Shown here: positions 8,591 to 16,906 of the stretch, piece by piece
Layout: every line of letters starts with the position of its first letter
Numbering within the stretch: position 1 is the stretch's first letter
From: Microbispora sp. NBC_01189
GTDB taxonomy: Bacteria > Actinomycetota > Actinomycetes > Streptosporangiales > Streptosporangiaceae
Reading direction: 5' to 3'
Assembly (NCBI RefSeq): GCF_036010665.1
Contig: NZ_CP108581.1
Span: forward strand, 3,577,501 to 3,641,500
Length of the DNA: 64,000 nt
Made by a program: the position numbers and the translations under genes
The notes under the pieces: model-generated
What the model was told of the DNA's origin: nothing
Seen by the model: the letters and a program-made list of their open reading frames with translations, nothing else
Database searches by the model: none

Positions 8591-9932
8591 ACGCGCCTCC
8601 ATACGGGTCGGTGATGCGCCACAGCGCGCCCGCGCAGCCGATCAGCAGGAAGGCGGAGCTGACGGCGACGGGGAACGAGAAGGCGTCGAACGTGCCGCAC
8701 GTCACCGCGAAAACCGCGATGCCCGCGGCGAGGGCCTGGCCGAGGTGACGGGTCGTCGCGTCCGCGGACTTGCGGCGCGAGCGACGTGCGACGACCCACC
8801 CGCACACGAAGATGAGCAGCATGGCCGACAACCCGAACGCGCCGGTCTCCACCAGCGTCGCGAGATACTGGTTGTCCAGGATCCGGTAGACGTGCGGCAG
8901 GAAGGTGCCGACCCCGCGGCCGAACAGGGGATGCTGGGAGAAGTAGTCGGCGACCGCCGCGTAGTCGTCGGTGCGGGCCGTGGCGCTGGAGTCCTCGTTC
9001 ATCCCGAAGAACATCCGCTTGAACGTCCCCAGCAGGCCGGGCACCGCGACACCCATGACACCCGTGAACAACAGCAGGGCGATGTAGGCGGTGTGCCGCC
9101 AGGCCCTCGGCCAGGTGGGCATGAGGGCGGCGAACGTGACGGCCATGCCGAGCACCGCGGTCCGGGACACGGTCAGCGGGATGGCCACGGCGAGCGCCGC
9201 CACGCACAAACGGTTGGCCCAGCGCTTCTCCTTGGGGCCGTACAGCAGGTTGTGGAGGGCGAGCGGCAGCGCCATCGCGAGGGTCGCGGAGAACTCGATC
9301 GGGTGGATGGTCGTCGAGGTCGGCCGGTTGAAGCCGTCGCGGTTGTACAGCGAGATGAACGTCCCGTTCACCTTCAGCCCGGGAAACGCCAGGTACTGTG
9401 ACAGGTCGAACGCCGTGGCGAACTGGACGATCCCCACGATGGCCACGAACGTCGCCCCGACGACGAACCTGCGCAGCAGCACGTCGAGGCGCTCGCGGTT
9501 CGGAATTCCGTCGGCGGCCAGCAGGGCGATTCCACACCAGCCGATCACGGGCAGCAGCGCCGTGTTGGCCGCCTGCAGCTCCGCCGGGTCGATCGGCCGG
9601 GTCGTGGCCGCCACGAAGCTGGCCAGGATGGCGCAGACGTAGATGAAGATCGAGGTCCTGATCGGCTGCCGCCCCCGCAGCGGCGTGGAGCGCTCCGTGA
9701 AAATGGACGCGCAGTACCAGCCGAACGCCACCGCGGCGATGAGGATGGCGGGAGTGCCGGCTGAGCCGAGTGGGCCCACCACGTATCGCGACGGAATCAG
9801 CACGAGCGCCACGACCAGCAGGCTGAGCACGGTCACGGCGTCCACGGAGAAGGGCAGCCGCCGACGCGGCGCCTCGTCTTCGAGAACCGGCTCAGAAAGG
9901 TCGCTCACGCCGTCGGCCGCACCGTTGACCAT
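8472..9932 (-). CDS. O-antigen ligase/Wzy-like polymerase, multi-pass membrane protein
   Basis: A 486-residue protein with about 10-12 hydrophobic helices. A large extracytoplasmic loop near residues 290-340 contains the Wzy_C/WaaL-type signature HPLFGRGVGTFLPH and DNQYLATLVETGAFG. It would polymerise repeat units or ligate the chain to an acceptor outside the membrane. The start ATG has GGAAG upstream and follows the Wzz-like gene by 15 bases. The final 40 residues after the last helix are read through the start of the downstream glycosyltransferase; a natural overlap or a sequencing frameshift could explain this. Confidence 0.88.
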   Translation of the reverse strand: MVNGAADGVSDLSEPVLEDEAPRRRLPFSVDAVTVLSLLVVALVLIPSRYVVGPLGSAGTPAILIAAVAFGWYCASIFTERSTPLRGRQPIRTSIFIYVCAILASFVAATTRPIDPAELQAANTALLPVIGWCGIALLAADGIPNRERLDVLLRRFVVGATFVAIVGIVQFATAFDLSQYLAFPGLKVNGTFISLYNRDGFNRPTSTTIHPIEFSATLAMALPLALHNLLYGPKEKRWANRLCVAALAVAIPLTVSRTAVLGMAVTFAALMPTWPRAWRHTAYIALLLFTGVMGVAVPGLLGTFKRMFFGMNEDSSATARTDDYAAVADYFSQHPLFGRGVGTFLPHVYRILDNQYLATLVETGAFGLSAMLLIFVCGWVVARRSRRKSADATTRHLGQALAAGIAVFAVTCGTFDAFSFPVAVSSAFLLIGCAGALWRITDPYGGAYVAVSPRWLRLLVGRGSTQDLVVHSVEPARGPARTGRPG

Positions 9933-9947
9933 GACTTCCGCCGTGCC

Positions 9948-10868
9948 CTAGGGGTATCTTCTCGTGTTCCGGCCATCGTCGGTCCCCCTCGGCCAGGCCG
10001 CGTCGTTCCGGCCGCCGGCCGCGTTCGGGTTCCCCTCGGGATTCGGACGGGGGGTTCTGCGCGTGCCCCGGGTCCTGCTCCGGCCCGAACCCTGCCCCTC
10101 CATCCTCGGGCGGGCCGGCTCCGGCGGATTCCCGGCCGCAGGCGGATGGGCGGGGCCGGCCGCCGCGGGCGGCCAGACGTGAACGGCCGTGGGCGCGTCG
10201 TCGTCCAGCCTGAGCCGTCTCGGCTCGGGTCCGCCGTCCGGGTCCTGAACGCGCTTGGGCTGGATCGGCCGGCGCGGGTTTCTGATCGACTCCGTGATCA
10301 GAGGCGCGCCGACCGTCAGCATGAGACCGACCGCGAGTACTCCCACCAGCGACCGGATCTTCGACGTCGCCACCCGTTCCGGCTCCTTGCTCTTGGTGAG
10401 CACCGAGAGCCGGACCTGGGATATGGAGCTGTTGGTCTTCTGGAGGTCGTCGAGCGCGGCCGGGATCCTCTTGAGGATCGCCTCCATGGTCGCCTGCGCC
10501 ATGGCGGGGTTGCTGTGGGTGACGGTCACCTTGAGCAGGGGGGCGCGGCTGTCGGGCGGGATCTGCGTCTCGTATGTACCGGTGAGCCCATGCTGCGCGA
10601 GGTCCTGCGCGGTGAGCTCGTCGTCGACCGCGCGGCCGACCAGTTCCGCGGTGATCGACAGGGACCCGTCGAAGGACAGGTACGGGTTGCCGCCGGTGTT
10701 CTTCTCGGCGATCTGCTTCGATGTGAGGAACACGACGGTTCCCGAGGACTCGTAGGTCCAGGGCAGCAGGAGGTATCCCACCGTCACGGCCGCGATCGTG
10801 AGCACCAGCAGGGGAACGGTGATCGTCCATCGGCGTGCGAGGACGAACACGGCCTCCATCAGGTCCAC
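9948..10868 (-). CDS. Wzz-like chain-length/polysaccharide co-polymerase protein with Pro-rich tail
   Basis: About 306 residues. An N-terminal VDLMEAVFVLARRWTITV leads into one membrane helix, followed by an extracytoplasmic region with a TYESSGTVVFLT strand. A second helix is near LVGVLAVGLMLTVGAPL, and a cytosolic tail of about 100 residues is rich in Pro, Arg and Gly. This is the two-helix layout of Wzz/CapA-type proteins that set polymer length. No BY-kinase domain is fused. The start is uncertain: GTG 10889, GTG 10868 or ATG 10859. I chose 10868 by comparison with the family opening (V/M)DL; GGAGGT at about 10871-10876 is close to it. Confidence 0.75.
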   Translation of the reverse strand: MDLMEAVFVLARRWTITVPLLVLTIAAVTVGYLLLPWTYESSGTVVFLTSKQIAEKNTGGNPYLSFDGSLSITAELVGRAVDDELTAQDLAQHGLTGTYETQIPPDSRAPLLKVTVTHSNPAMAQATMEAILKRIPAALDDLQKTNSSISQVRLSVLTKSKEPERVATSKIRSLVGVLAVGLMLTVGAPLITESIRNPRRPIQPKRVQDPDGGPEPRRLRLDDDAPTAVHVWPPAAAGPAHPPAAGNPPEPARPRMEGQGSGRSRTRGTRRTPRPNPEGNPNAAGGRNDAAWPRGTDDGRNTRRYP

Positions 10869-11119
10869 CGGACCTCCATCAACTGCCACCCCGCGTGAAT
10901 AGTCGTGCCGCCGGTGTGCTCATGCGGGCGGTACCGGACGAGCCGTCCCTTGACCGCCGGACCGTTCCCAGGTAGCGGACTCCCAAAGTGTCCCCTACGG
11001 CAGGGTGTTCCGCCAGCCGGGCCGGGGAAGCACGCGCCCTGATTCGCGATGCGCCCCGAGTCGTGTGGTGCAACAATGGCACGTCCAGACGGTCCCTTGC
11101 ACCCCGCTTGGAGCGTTCC
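10869..11119. promoter_or_regulatory. Divergent intergenic region between the two Wzz-like genes
   Basis: About 250 bases separate the minus-strand Wzz/Wzy/GT operon from the plus-strand Wzz-like/beta-helix genes, so both promoters should lie here. A ribosome site TTGGAG precedes GTG 11120. I see no clear repeat, operator or riboswitch in it. Confidence 0.4.
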
Positions 11120-11785
11120 GTGACTATTCGCCATATATTCAGGGCGGTTTTCCGGCATCCGCTGGTGGTGCTGTTCGTCGTCATCGCGATCGGCGGTCCC
11201 GGATTCTATGCGACCAAGCTGGCCCCCGCCTCGTACCAGGCGCACACGGTGGTCTCCGTGGTGCGGCAGGGCGAGGAGACCAAGTTCACCTCCAGCACGA
11301 TCGGCACGGCCGAACTGCTGGCGGCGTCCTTCGACGACGACAGGTCCCGGGACGAGGTGGCCGGAGCGGGCGGGCGGGCGGACTACCGGGTCGTGATGGA
11401 CAACCAGGGCAGTGAGGAGGTGCCGACCCACGACCAGCCGTACATCGTGCTCGACACCTTCGCCCCCGGAGCCGCCGAGGCGGAGAAGGCGATGACCGTG
11501 CTGGTCCGGGCGATGCGGGTCAGGCTGGCGTCGTGGCAAATGTCCGCGGGCGCGGACGACGACTACTACATTCTCCGGCTGAAGACGGTGGCCAGCAGCC
11601 GCAAAGCCGTCGAGGTGCCCAGGCATACCAAACAGGCCGCCGCCGTCCTCGCTCTGCTGATAGTCATGGTCGTGGTGAAGAGCGCGGTGGTGGCGGACCG
11701 GATGCTCGCCTCCCGGCGGAGCTGGAAGCGGTTGCGCAGGGCGCCGGTGGCCGCACCGCCGCCGCGGGCGCCCGTACCGTCGTGA
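11120..11785 (+). CDS. Wzz-like two-helix membrane protein
   Basis: A 221-residue protein. GTG 11120 is chosen because TTGGAG lies six bases upstream and the longer frame opens with a non-native-looking Arg-rich stretch. One helix follows the start (LVVLFVVIAIGG). A Tyr-x-Ala strand SYQAHTVVSVV is like the Wzz extracytoplasmic domain, and a second helix AAAVLALLIVMVVVKSAVV lies near the C-terminus with a basic Pro-rich tail. This layout suggests a chain-length regulator or transport partner. The stop TGA overlaps a downstream ATG at 11785, so it is coupled to the beta-helix gene. Confidence 0.65.
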   Translation: MTIRHIFRAVFRHPLVVLFVVIAIGGPGFYATKLAPASYQAHTVVSVVRQGEETKFTSSTIGTAELLAASFDDDRSRDEVAGAGGRADYRVVMDNQGSEEVPTHDQPYIVLDTFAPGAAEAEKAMTVLVRAMRVRLASWQMSAGADDDYYILRLKTVASSRKAVEVPRHTKQAAAVLALLIVMVVVKSAVVADRMLASRRSWKRLRRAPVAAPPPRAPVPS

Positions 11786-11799
11786 TGAAGGGACAACGT

Positions 11800-12738
11800 A
11801 TGGCACCGCCAGGGTGGGGGAGGTTGGTCGCGGCGCTTCTCACGGGCGCCGTGGCCGGCGGAGCGGTCGTGTGGCTGGTGGCCGTGCCGCATCCCGGGGA
11901 TCGGGAGACCCTGCGCGCGCGTCCGGCGAACACGTCGGCCCCGCGCGCCTCCGGCGCCATCGACGCCTCCCGGTGGCCGAACGCGAAGACGACCGGCACC
12001 GGCGGGATCCAGCTGATCCCCAGTCCGGTCCTCCGGGTGACCACCCCGGGGGAGGTGATCGACGGCTACGAGGTCCATGGGGACATCAGCGTCGAGGCCG
12101 ACGACGTCGTCATCCGCCGCACCCGGGTCGTCAGCGACGCCCACCAGGGCTGGGGGATCATCCAGCGGCAGGGCGTCGGCGGCCTGGTGATAGAGGACAG
12201 CGAGATCGTCAGCACGCCGCGGCACAAGATCGACCAGGCGGTGCTCAACTTCGGCGGCATGCTGACCGTGCGCCGCACGAACATCTCCGGCACCGCCGAC
12301 GGCGTCGTCACCTCGCACGGCCTCATCGAGGACAACTACATCCACGACCCGTCGCCGGGCAAGGACGACCACGTCGACCTGATCCAGGCGGGGAGCGGTC
12401 CCGCGGCCGGCCTGAAGCTGATCATCAGGAACAACACCCTGTTCAACCAGCAGGAGCAGACCTCGGCCGTGGGCCTGTTCCAGGACTTCGGCGCCCCGCA
12501 CGACGTCCTGATCGAGGGCAACCTGCTGGGGGGTGGCGGCTACAGCCTCTACGCGGGGCGGGGGGCCGACGACAAACACGCCACCAGCAACATAAAGATC
12601 ATCAAAAACGTCTGGACCCGGCAGATGTTCCCCAAGGGCGGCCGCTGGGGACCGGTCAACGCCTGGGAGCCCGCCGGGCGCGGCAACGAGTGGCAGGACA
12701 ACGTCTGGCTCGACACGGGTCGTCCGGTGGAGCCGTGA
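11800..12738 (+). CDS. Membrane-anchored right-handed beta-helix protein
   Basis: A 312-residue protein with an N-terminal signal/anchor helix (residues about 8-28) and a parallel beta-helix with PbH1-like rungs (VIRRTRVVSD, LVIEDSEIVS, LIEDNYIHDP, IIRNNTLFNQ, VLIEGNLLGGGG). This fold is common in polysaccharide lyases, epimerases and hydrolases. Asp and His clusters in GKDDHVDLIQ may form an active or metal site. ATG 11800 has GAAGGGA upstream; ATG 11785 is an alternative overlapping the previous stop. The same rung order recurs in the protein at 12902, so the two are paralogues. A role in trimming or modifying the exported polymer is inferred from position. Confidence 0.8.
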   Translation: MAPPGWGRLVAALLTGAVAGGAVVWLVAVPHPGDRETLRARPANTSAPRASGAIDASRWPNAKTTGTGGIQLIPSPVLRVTTPGEVIDGYEVHGDISVEADDVVIRRTRVVSDAHQGWGIIQRQGVGGLVIEDSEIVSTPRHKIDQAVLNFGGMLTVRRTNISGTADGVVTSHGLIEDNYIHDPSPGKDDHVDLIQAGSGPAAGLKLIIRNNTLFNQQEQTSAVGLFQDFGAPHDVLIEGNLLGGGGYSLYAGRGADDKHATSNIKIIKNVWTRQMFPKGGRWGPVNAWEPAGRGNEWQDNVWLDTGRPVEP

Positions 12739-12901
12739 GGATGGATATTTCCGACACTCGGTTTGTTTAACTGAAAAATGTATGAACTCTGTCATTCCTG
12801 TTGTCTGGTCGTGTCGCAGCCGCAACAATGACCGCTTGGGTATATCGCTGAGTCGGCGGAAACGAGGCGCTCGACCGGGCGCGTAGGTCGGAGGCAGAGC
12901 G

Positions 12902-14584
12902 ATGGCACGTAGTTCGAGGCGCGCGGGCGGACGGCGGAGCCGTCTGCCCGGTCTGGTGTCGCTGCTCGCCGCCTGCGCCGTCGGCGGGGTCGCGGTCACC
13001 GTGATCCTCACCAATCGTTCGCCCGAGACGTCGCTCGGCCCGACGGTTCCCGTCGCCCAGGAGCGGATCCTGCAGGCCAGCTTTGCGCCGGAGCCGCGGG
13101 AGGCCAGGCCCCGGCGCGATCCGATGCCGGTCGAGGTCGGCATGCGGTTCGTTCCCCAGATCGAGGGTCAGGTCGTCGCGCTGCGCTTCCTCAAGGCGCG
13201 GGGTGACTCCGGCCGTCACATCGGCAGCCTGTGGAGCGACCGTGGGGCGCTGCTGGCACGCGTCACCTTCAGCTCGGAGACCAGCCGAGGCTGGCAGGAG
13301 GCTCGTCTGTCGGCGCCGGTGGCGCTTGAGGCCGGACGCACCTACACGGTCTCCTACAACAGCGGCGCCGGCAGGTACGTGGCGCAGCGCGGGGTGTTCA
13401 CGCGAGGGCCGCTGGAGGCGGGTCCCCTGGTCGCGCCGGCGGAGCGCAACGGCGTCTTCTCCTACGGCCGGCCGGCCTTTCCCCGGCGTTCCAACCGCGC
13501 CGGCTACAACTACTTCGTCGACGTCGTCTTCCGTTACACCACTGCCGTCCCGGATCCGGCGGCCGAGGAAAGCGTGCCGCCGACCTCGGTGCCGGCAGAT
13601 CCCCAGGAGCCGGGGGAAACGCCCGAAGTGCCGGTGACGCCGGCATTGCCGGACGACACGGCGACGACCACACCCGAGGCGACCCCCACGGTGATCGTGC
13701 CCGCCACGCCGCGTTTCACCCCCCGTTACACTCCGCGCGCCACCCCGGCCGCCACGCCCGGCCGCCCCGACCCCACGGCGACGTCCGAGCCCTCCAAGCC
13801 CACCCAGGCTCCGCCGCCGGTGACCGGATTCCCCGACGCCTCCACCACGGGCCCCGCGAAGGGCACGGTGTTCACCCGGATGAAGGGCGGCGAACTCCGC
13901 CAGAACGGCGCCGTCTACGACGGTGTGGAGATCACCGACTCGATCGACGTCTACGCCGACAACGTGACCCTGCGGAACTGCAGGATCATCACCACCGGGG
14001 AGTGGGGCGTCCAGCTCAGGAACGGCCACACCAACCTCGTCGTCGACCACTGTGAGATCGCCGGGGACGGCAGGCGCCAGCTGGCCGTGGCCGTCAAGAA
14101 CATCGGGGACGGCGACATCACGATCCGTGGCAACGACATCCACGACGCGACGGACGCGATCAACACCGGGCGCGGGACCATCGAAGGCAACTACATCCAC
14201 GACCTGCGCGCGTTCACGGGGGACCACGTCGACGGCATCCAGACCGAGGGGTCGTCGGGAAGCGCGCCATTGGTGATCAAGAACAACACGATCCTCAACC
14301 CCGTCGGCCAGACCAGCGCGATCATGCTGGCCACCAGCCTCGGTCCCGTCACCAACGTCCTCATCCAGGGCAACCTGATCGGTGGCGGGGGCTACTGCTT
14401 CTACGGTGGCGGTGACAAGGCCGGGTCGAGCAGGAACGTCGTGGTCCGTGACAACGTGTTCAGCCGCTCGCTCTTCTCCAACTGCGGCGCGTACGGCCCG
14501 GTCGCGCACTTCGACAGATCGGCGCCCGGCAACGTGTGGCAGAACAATGTGTGGCAGGGCACCCGGAACCTGGTCGAGCTCTGA
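12902..14584 (+). CDS. Exported DUF4082 + right-handed beta-helix protein
   Basis: A 560-residue exported protein. An N-terminal Arg-rich signal/anchor (helix about 17-36) leads to a DUF4082 module (about residues 75-205: GMRFVPQIEGQVVALRFLK, GWQEARLSAPVALEAGRTY), often found in secreted carbohydrate-active proteins. A Pro/Thr/Ala linker of about 95 residues is followed by a parallel beta-helix (about 320-560) closely resembling that of the preceding gene, including GDHVDGIQ, NNTILNP and LIGGGGY. The 163 bases before it include an AT-rich stretch and probably its own promoter. The likely role is surface binding or processing of the polymer; the reaction is unknown. Confidence 0.82.
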   Translation: MARSSRRAGGRRSRLPGLVSLLAACAVGGVAVTVILTNRSPETSLGPTVPVAQERILQASFAPEPREARPRRDPMPVEVGMRFVPQIEGQVVALRFLKARGDSGRHIGSLWSDRGALLARVTFSSETSRGWQEARLSAPVALEAGRTYTVSYNSGAGRYVAQRGVFTRGPLEAGPLVAPAERNGVFSYGRPAFPRRSNRAGYNYFVDVVFRYTTAVPDPAAEESVPPTSVPADPQEPGETPEVPVTPALPDDTATTTPEATPTVIVPATPRFTPRYTPRATPAATPGRPDPTATSEPSKPTQAPPPVTGFPDASTTGPAKGTVFTRMKGGELRQNGAVYDGVEITDSIDVYADNVTLRNCRIITTGEWGVQLRNGHTNLVVDHCEIAGDGRRQLAVAVKNIGDGDITIRGNDIHDATDAINTGRGTIEGNYIHDLRAFTGDHVDGIQTEGSSGSAPLVIKNNTILNPVGQTSAIMLATSLGPVTNVLIQGNLIGGGGYCFYGGGDKAGSSRNVVVRDNVFSRSLFSNCGAYGPVAHFDRSAPGNVWQNNVWQGTRNLVEL

Positions 14585-14585
14585 C

Positions 14586-15182
14586 ATGGAACAACTGCCG
14601 ATCGCCGGAGCGTACGTCCTCACTCCGGCGATCCACGCCGACGACCGGGGCGACTTCCTCGAGTGGTTCAAGGCGGACAGGATGGCCGAGGCGGTGGGGC
14701 ACTCCATGCGCCTCGCCCAGGCCAACTGCTCGGTCTCCCGCCGGGGGGTGCTGAGAGGCGTCCACTTCGCCGAGGTGCCGGTCGGCCAGGCGAAGTACGT
14801 CACCTGCGTGGCCGGGTCCGTCGTCGACGTGGTCGTCGACCTCAGAACCGGGTCGCCCACCTTCGGCCGCTGGGAGGCCGTCGAGCTGGACGACGTCACG
14901 AGGAAGGGCGTCTACCTCGCCGAGGGGCTCGGGCACGCCTTCATGGCGACCAGCGAGCAGGCCACGGTCGTCTACCTGTGCTCGGAGCCCTACGCGCCCG
15001 GTCGCGAGCACGGCGTGCATCCGCTCGACCCCGAGCTCGGCATCGCCTGGCCGGCCGGCCTGGAGCCGATCCTGTCGCCGAAGGACGCCGCCGCCCCCAC
15101 GCTGCCGGAGGCCATGGCCGCCGGCCTGCTGCCCGTCTACGACGAATGCCTGGCGTACTACGACAAGCTCCGCGCCATGTAG
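14586..15182 (+). CDS. rfbC: dTDP-4-dehydrorhamnose 3,5-epimerase family protein
   Basis: A 198-residue RmlC-like cupin. The family marks are HADDRGDFLEWFK (the usual R-G-F/W start), RRGVLRGVHF with the catalytic-type His, VAGSVVDVVVDLR, and GLGHAFMATSEQATVVYLCSEPY. RmlC epimerises C3 and C5 of dTDP-4-keto-6-deoxyglucose; some members act on related sugars in antibiotic pathways. It starts one base after the preceding stop, so it is the last gene of that operon. No rmlA, rmlB or rmlD is visible here, so the keto sugar must be made elsewhere, or by the partial SDR enzyme at the window start. The N-terminal fifth is slightly atypical. Confidence 0.88.
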   Translation: MEQLPIAGAYVLTPAIHADDRGDFLEWFKADRMAEAVGHSMRLAQANCSVSRRGVLRGVHFAEVPVGQAKYVTCVAGSVVDVVVDLRTGSPTFGRWEAVELDDVTRKGVYLAEGLGHAFMATSEQATVVYLCSEPYAPGREHGVHPLDPELGIAWPAGLEPILSPKDAAAPTLPEAMAAGLLPVYDECLAYYDKLRAM

Positions 15183-15205
15183 CCATGTAGCCGCGGCTAC
15201 ATGGC
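15182..15205. terminator. Perfect 24-bp palindrome between convergent genes
   Basis: A 12+12 base perfect inverted repeat without spacer (half site GCCATGTAGCCG) starts in the stop codon of the epimerase gene and ends 20 bases before the stop of the convergent MBL/Rieske gene. It could fold as a hairpin in either transcript and act as a bidirectional terminator. No T-run follows on either strand, so the call is tentative. The left half contains a small tandem repeat of ATGTAGCC. Confidence 0.5.
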
Positions 15206-15225
15206 GCTCCGTGGCGGCGAAGCCG

Positions 15226-16728
15226 TCAGGTCAGCGGTTCCACCCGCAGGGGCAGCGTGCCGCCGTCGATGCACTCTCCCGTGGTCGCGTCCCACTTCCA
15301 GTGGTGGCGGGGGCACTCGACGACGCCGTCGCAGATGACGGCGTGAGTGAGGTCCTCGCCCGCGTGCGGACAGAACCGCTGCATGCGCAGGCCGTCACGC
15401 TCGATGGTCTCGGTGTTCTGCCGCTCCCGCAGCATCTGCATCGTCTGCACGGGCTGGTTGCCGTACCGCAGCAGGCTCATGAAGGTCAGGTCGAAGACGT
15501 CGGGCTCGCGGTGCAGGCCCACCCGCATGGACAGCAGGGCCTCCTCCCAGCCGGTCCGCTCCTCGATCACCGCCCGCATCGTCCGGGGGCAGAGCAGGAG
15601 CGTGTACTCGGGGTCGTACGGCTCCTCGCCCTCGATCACGAAGCGCTCGGCCAGGCGGCCCAGGCGCACGTCCCACATGCGGCCGTCCGCCACCAGGCGG
15701 ACATCCTTGGCGAAGTCGCCCAGGAAGCGCCTGTTCCAGCTCTGCAGCTTGGCGAAGTACGCCTCGATCTCCTCGGTGGTGACGGGCTCGGCCGGCTCGT
15801 CGTAGAACGCGCCCCACTCGTCGCGGCGCCGCTCCCGGTAGCCGGCCAGGTCATCGGCGGGCGGCGTGTCGCTGTCACGTTCCACCAGCGGGCCGCCGGG
15901 CTCGTCGCCCAGCCGTACCACGTCACCCGGGAAGAGCCGCAGCACGTCGACGCCGGGGCACGCTTCGGCGAACTGGTCCGCCACGTCCTCCCACCGTGGG
16001 AAGATCGTCGCCTCCCTGTCGTTGTACGCCTCCAGGACCGGATCGAGGAAGCAGGCCGGGCCCGCCGACGGCAGGTAGGCGGCGGCGCCGGTGATCCGTA
16101 CCTTGCGGTAGAGCGTGTCCAGGAGGTCGCCCCGGACGGCCTCGACCTTCTTCCCCATCACCTCCGGCGGATAGTCGTAGCAGTTCGGATACCACATCGC
16201 ACCCGAGTACTGCGCGGCGAGCAGGTCGACGTCGCCGGGCAGCTCCGACATCGGAGTGTTGCAGTCGTTGAGATCGAGGAAGCGGTAGCCGTCCAGATCG
16301 AGCAGGAGCCCGCTGTCCTCCTTGTGACTGGTGTCGAGGTACATCGTGACGGTGAAGCCCGGTGCGAGCTCGTGGGACTCCTTGTGGCCCAGCGCCACGA
16401 CGTCGTCGAAGCCCAGCGCGGCGAACCGCTTCACCATGATCCTTGAGCGGTACCGGGGGACGATCACGGTGATCGACCTGTCCAGCATGCGCAACAGGCG
16501 CTCGTCGTAATGGTCCTCGTGTGCGTGGGAGACGTAGAGGTAGTCGAAACGACCACTGGTCACCACGTCCAGGACGTGCCGGTTGTCGGGGTACGGGAAC
16601 CACGAGTGCAGGAACGCGGGATAGAACCAGGGATCCATGAGCAGCCGGACGCCCTGGTGCTCGGCGATGAACCCGGCATGGCCCAGATAGCGCAGCCCTG
16701 TCCTGGGCGCCCGGCGGTACAGGTCCAT
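15226..16728 (-). CDS. Metallo-beta-lactamase fold + C-terminal Rieske [2Fe-2S] protein
   Basis: A 500-residue protein. Residues about 10-220 form an UlaG-like metallo-beta-lactamase domain with the metal motif HAHEDH (68-73). The end is a Rieske cluster domain with C453-P-H455 and C472-P-R-H475. Proteins combining these folds include CMP-N-acetylneuraminate hydroxylase, but that enzyme carries the Rieske domain at the N-terminus. ATG 16728 is chosen over an upstream in-frame start because GGAGGGG lies eight bases before it. The middle (about 260-450) is not recognised. A role in oxidising or hydrolysing a sugar made by the adjacent cluster is only a guess from position. Confidence 0.8.
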   Translation of the reverse strand: MDLYRRAPRTGLRYLGHAGFIAEHQGVRLLMDPWFYPAFLHSWFPYPDNRHVLDVVTSGRFDYLYVSHAHEDHYDERLLRMLDRSITVIVPRYRSRIMVKRFAALGFDDVVALGHKESHELAPGFTVTMYLDTSHKEDSGLLLDLDGYRFLDLNDCNTPMSELPGDVDLLAAQYSGAMWYPNCYDYPPEVMGKKVEAVRGDLLDTLYRKVRITGAAAYLPSAGPACFLDPVLEAYNDREATIFPRWEDVADQFAEACPGVDVLRLFPGDVVRLGDEPGGPLVERDSDTPPADDLAGYRERRRDEWGAFYDEPAEPVTTEEIEAYFAKLQSWNRRFLGDFAKDVRLVADGRMWDVRLGRLAERFVIEGEEPYDPEYTLLLCPRTMRAVIEERTGWEEALLSMRVGLHREPDVFDLTFMSLLRYGNQPVQTMQMLRERQNTETIERDGLRMQRFCPHAGEDLTHAVICDGVVECPRHHWKWDATTGECIDGGTLPLRVEPLT

Positions 16729-16858
16729 CAACAGAGCCCCTCCGTAGCGTTGGCACACTGATCCCACTCGGGCACCGCCCCGCGGCGCGGTTCGAGTATG
16801 CCATCGATAGCCCCCGGAAAAGGGGACTTATGGTGATGCTTCTGCCTTCAGAAAAAGC

Positions 16859-16890
16859 CACGGCCCCGGTCCTGAAGGACCGGGGCCGTG
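16859..16890 (-). terminator. Rho-independent terminator of korAB
   Basis: A perfect 14-bp GC-rich stem with a 4-base loop lies 17 bases after the korB stop. On the minus strand it is followed by GCTTTTTC, a T-run typical of intrinsic termination. Confidence 0.88.
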
Positions 16891-16906
16891 AGGTCTGCCG
16901 GTTGCG

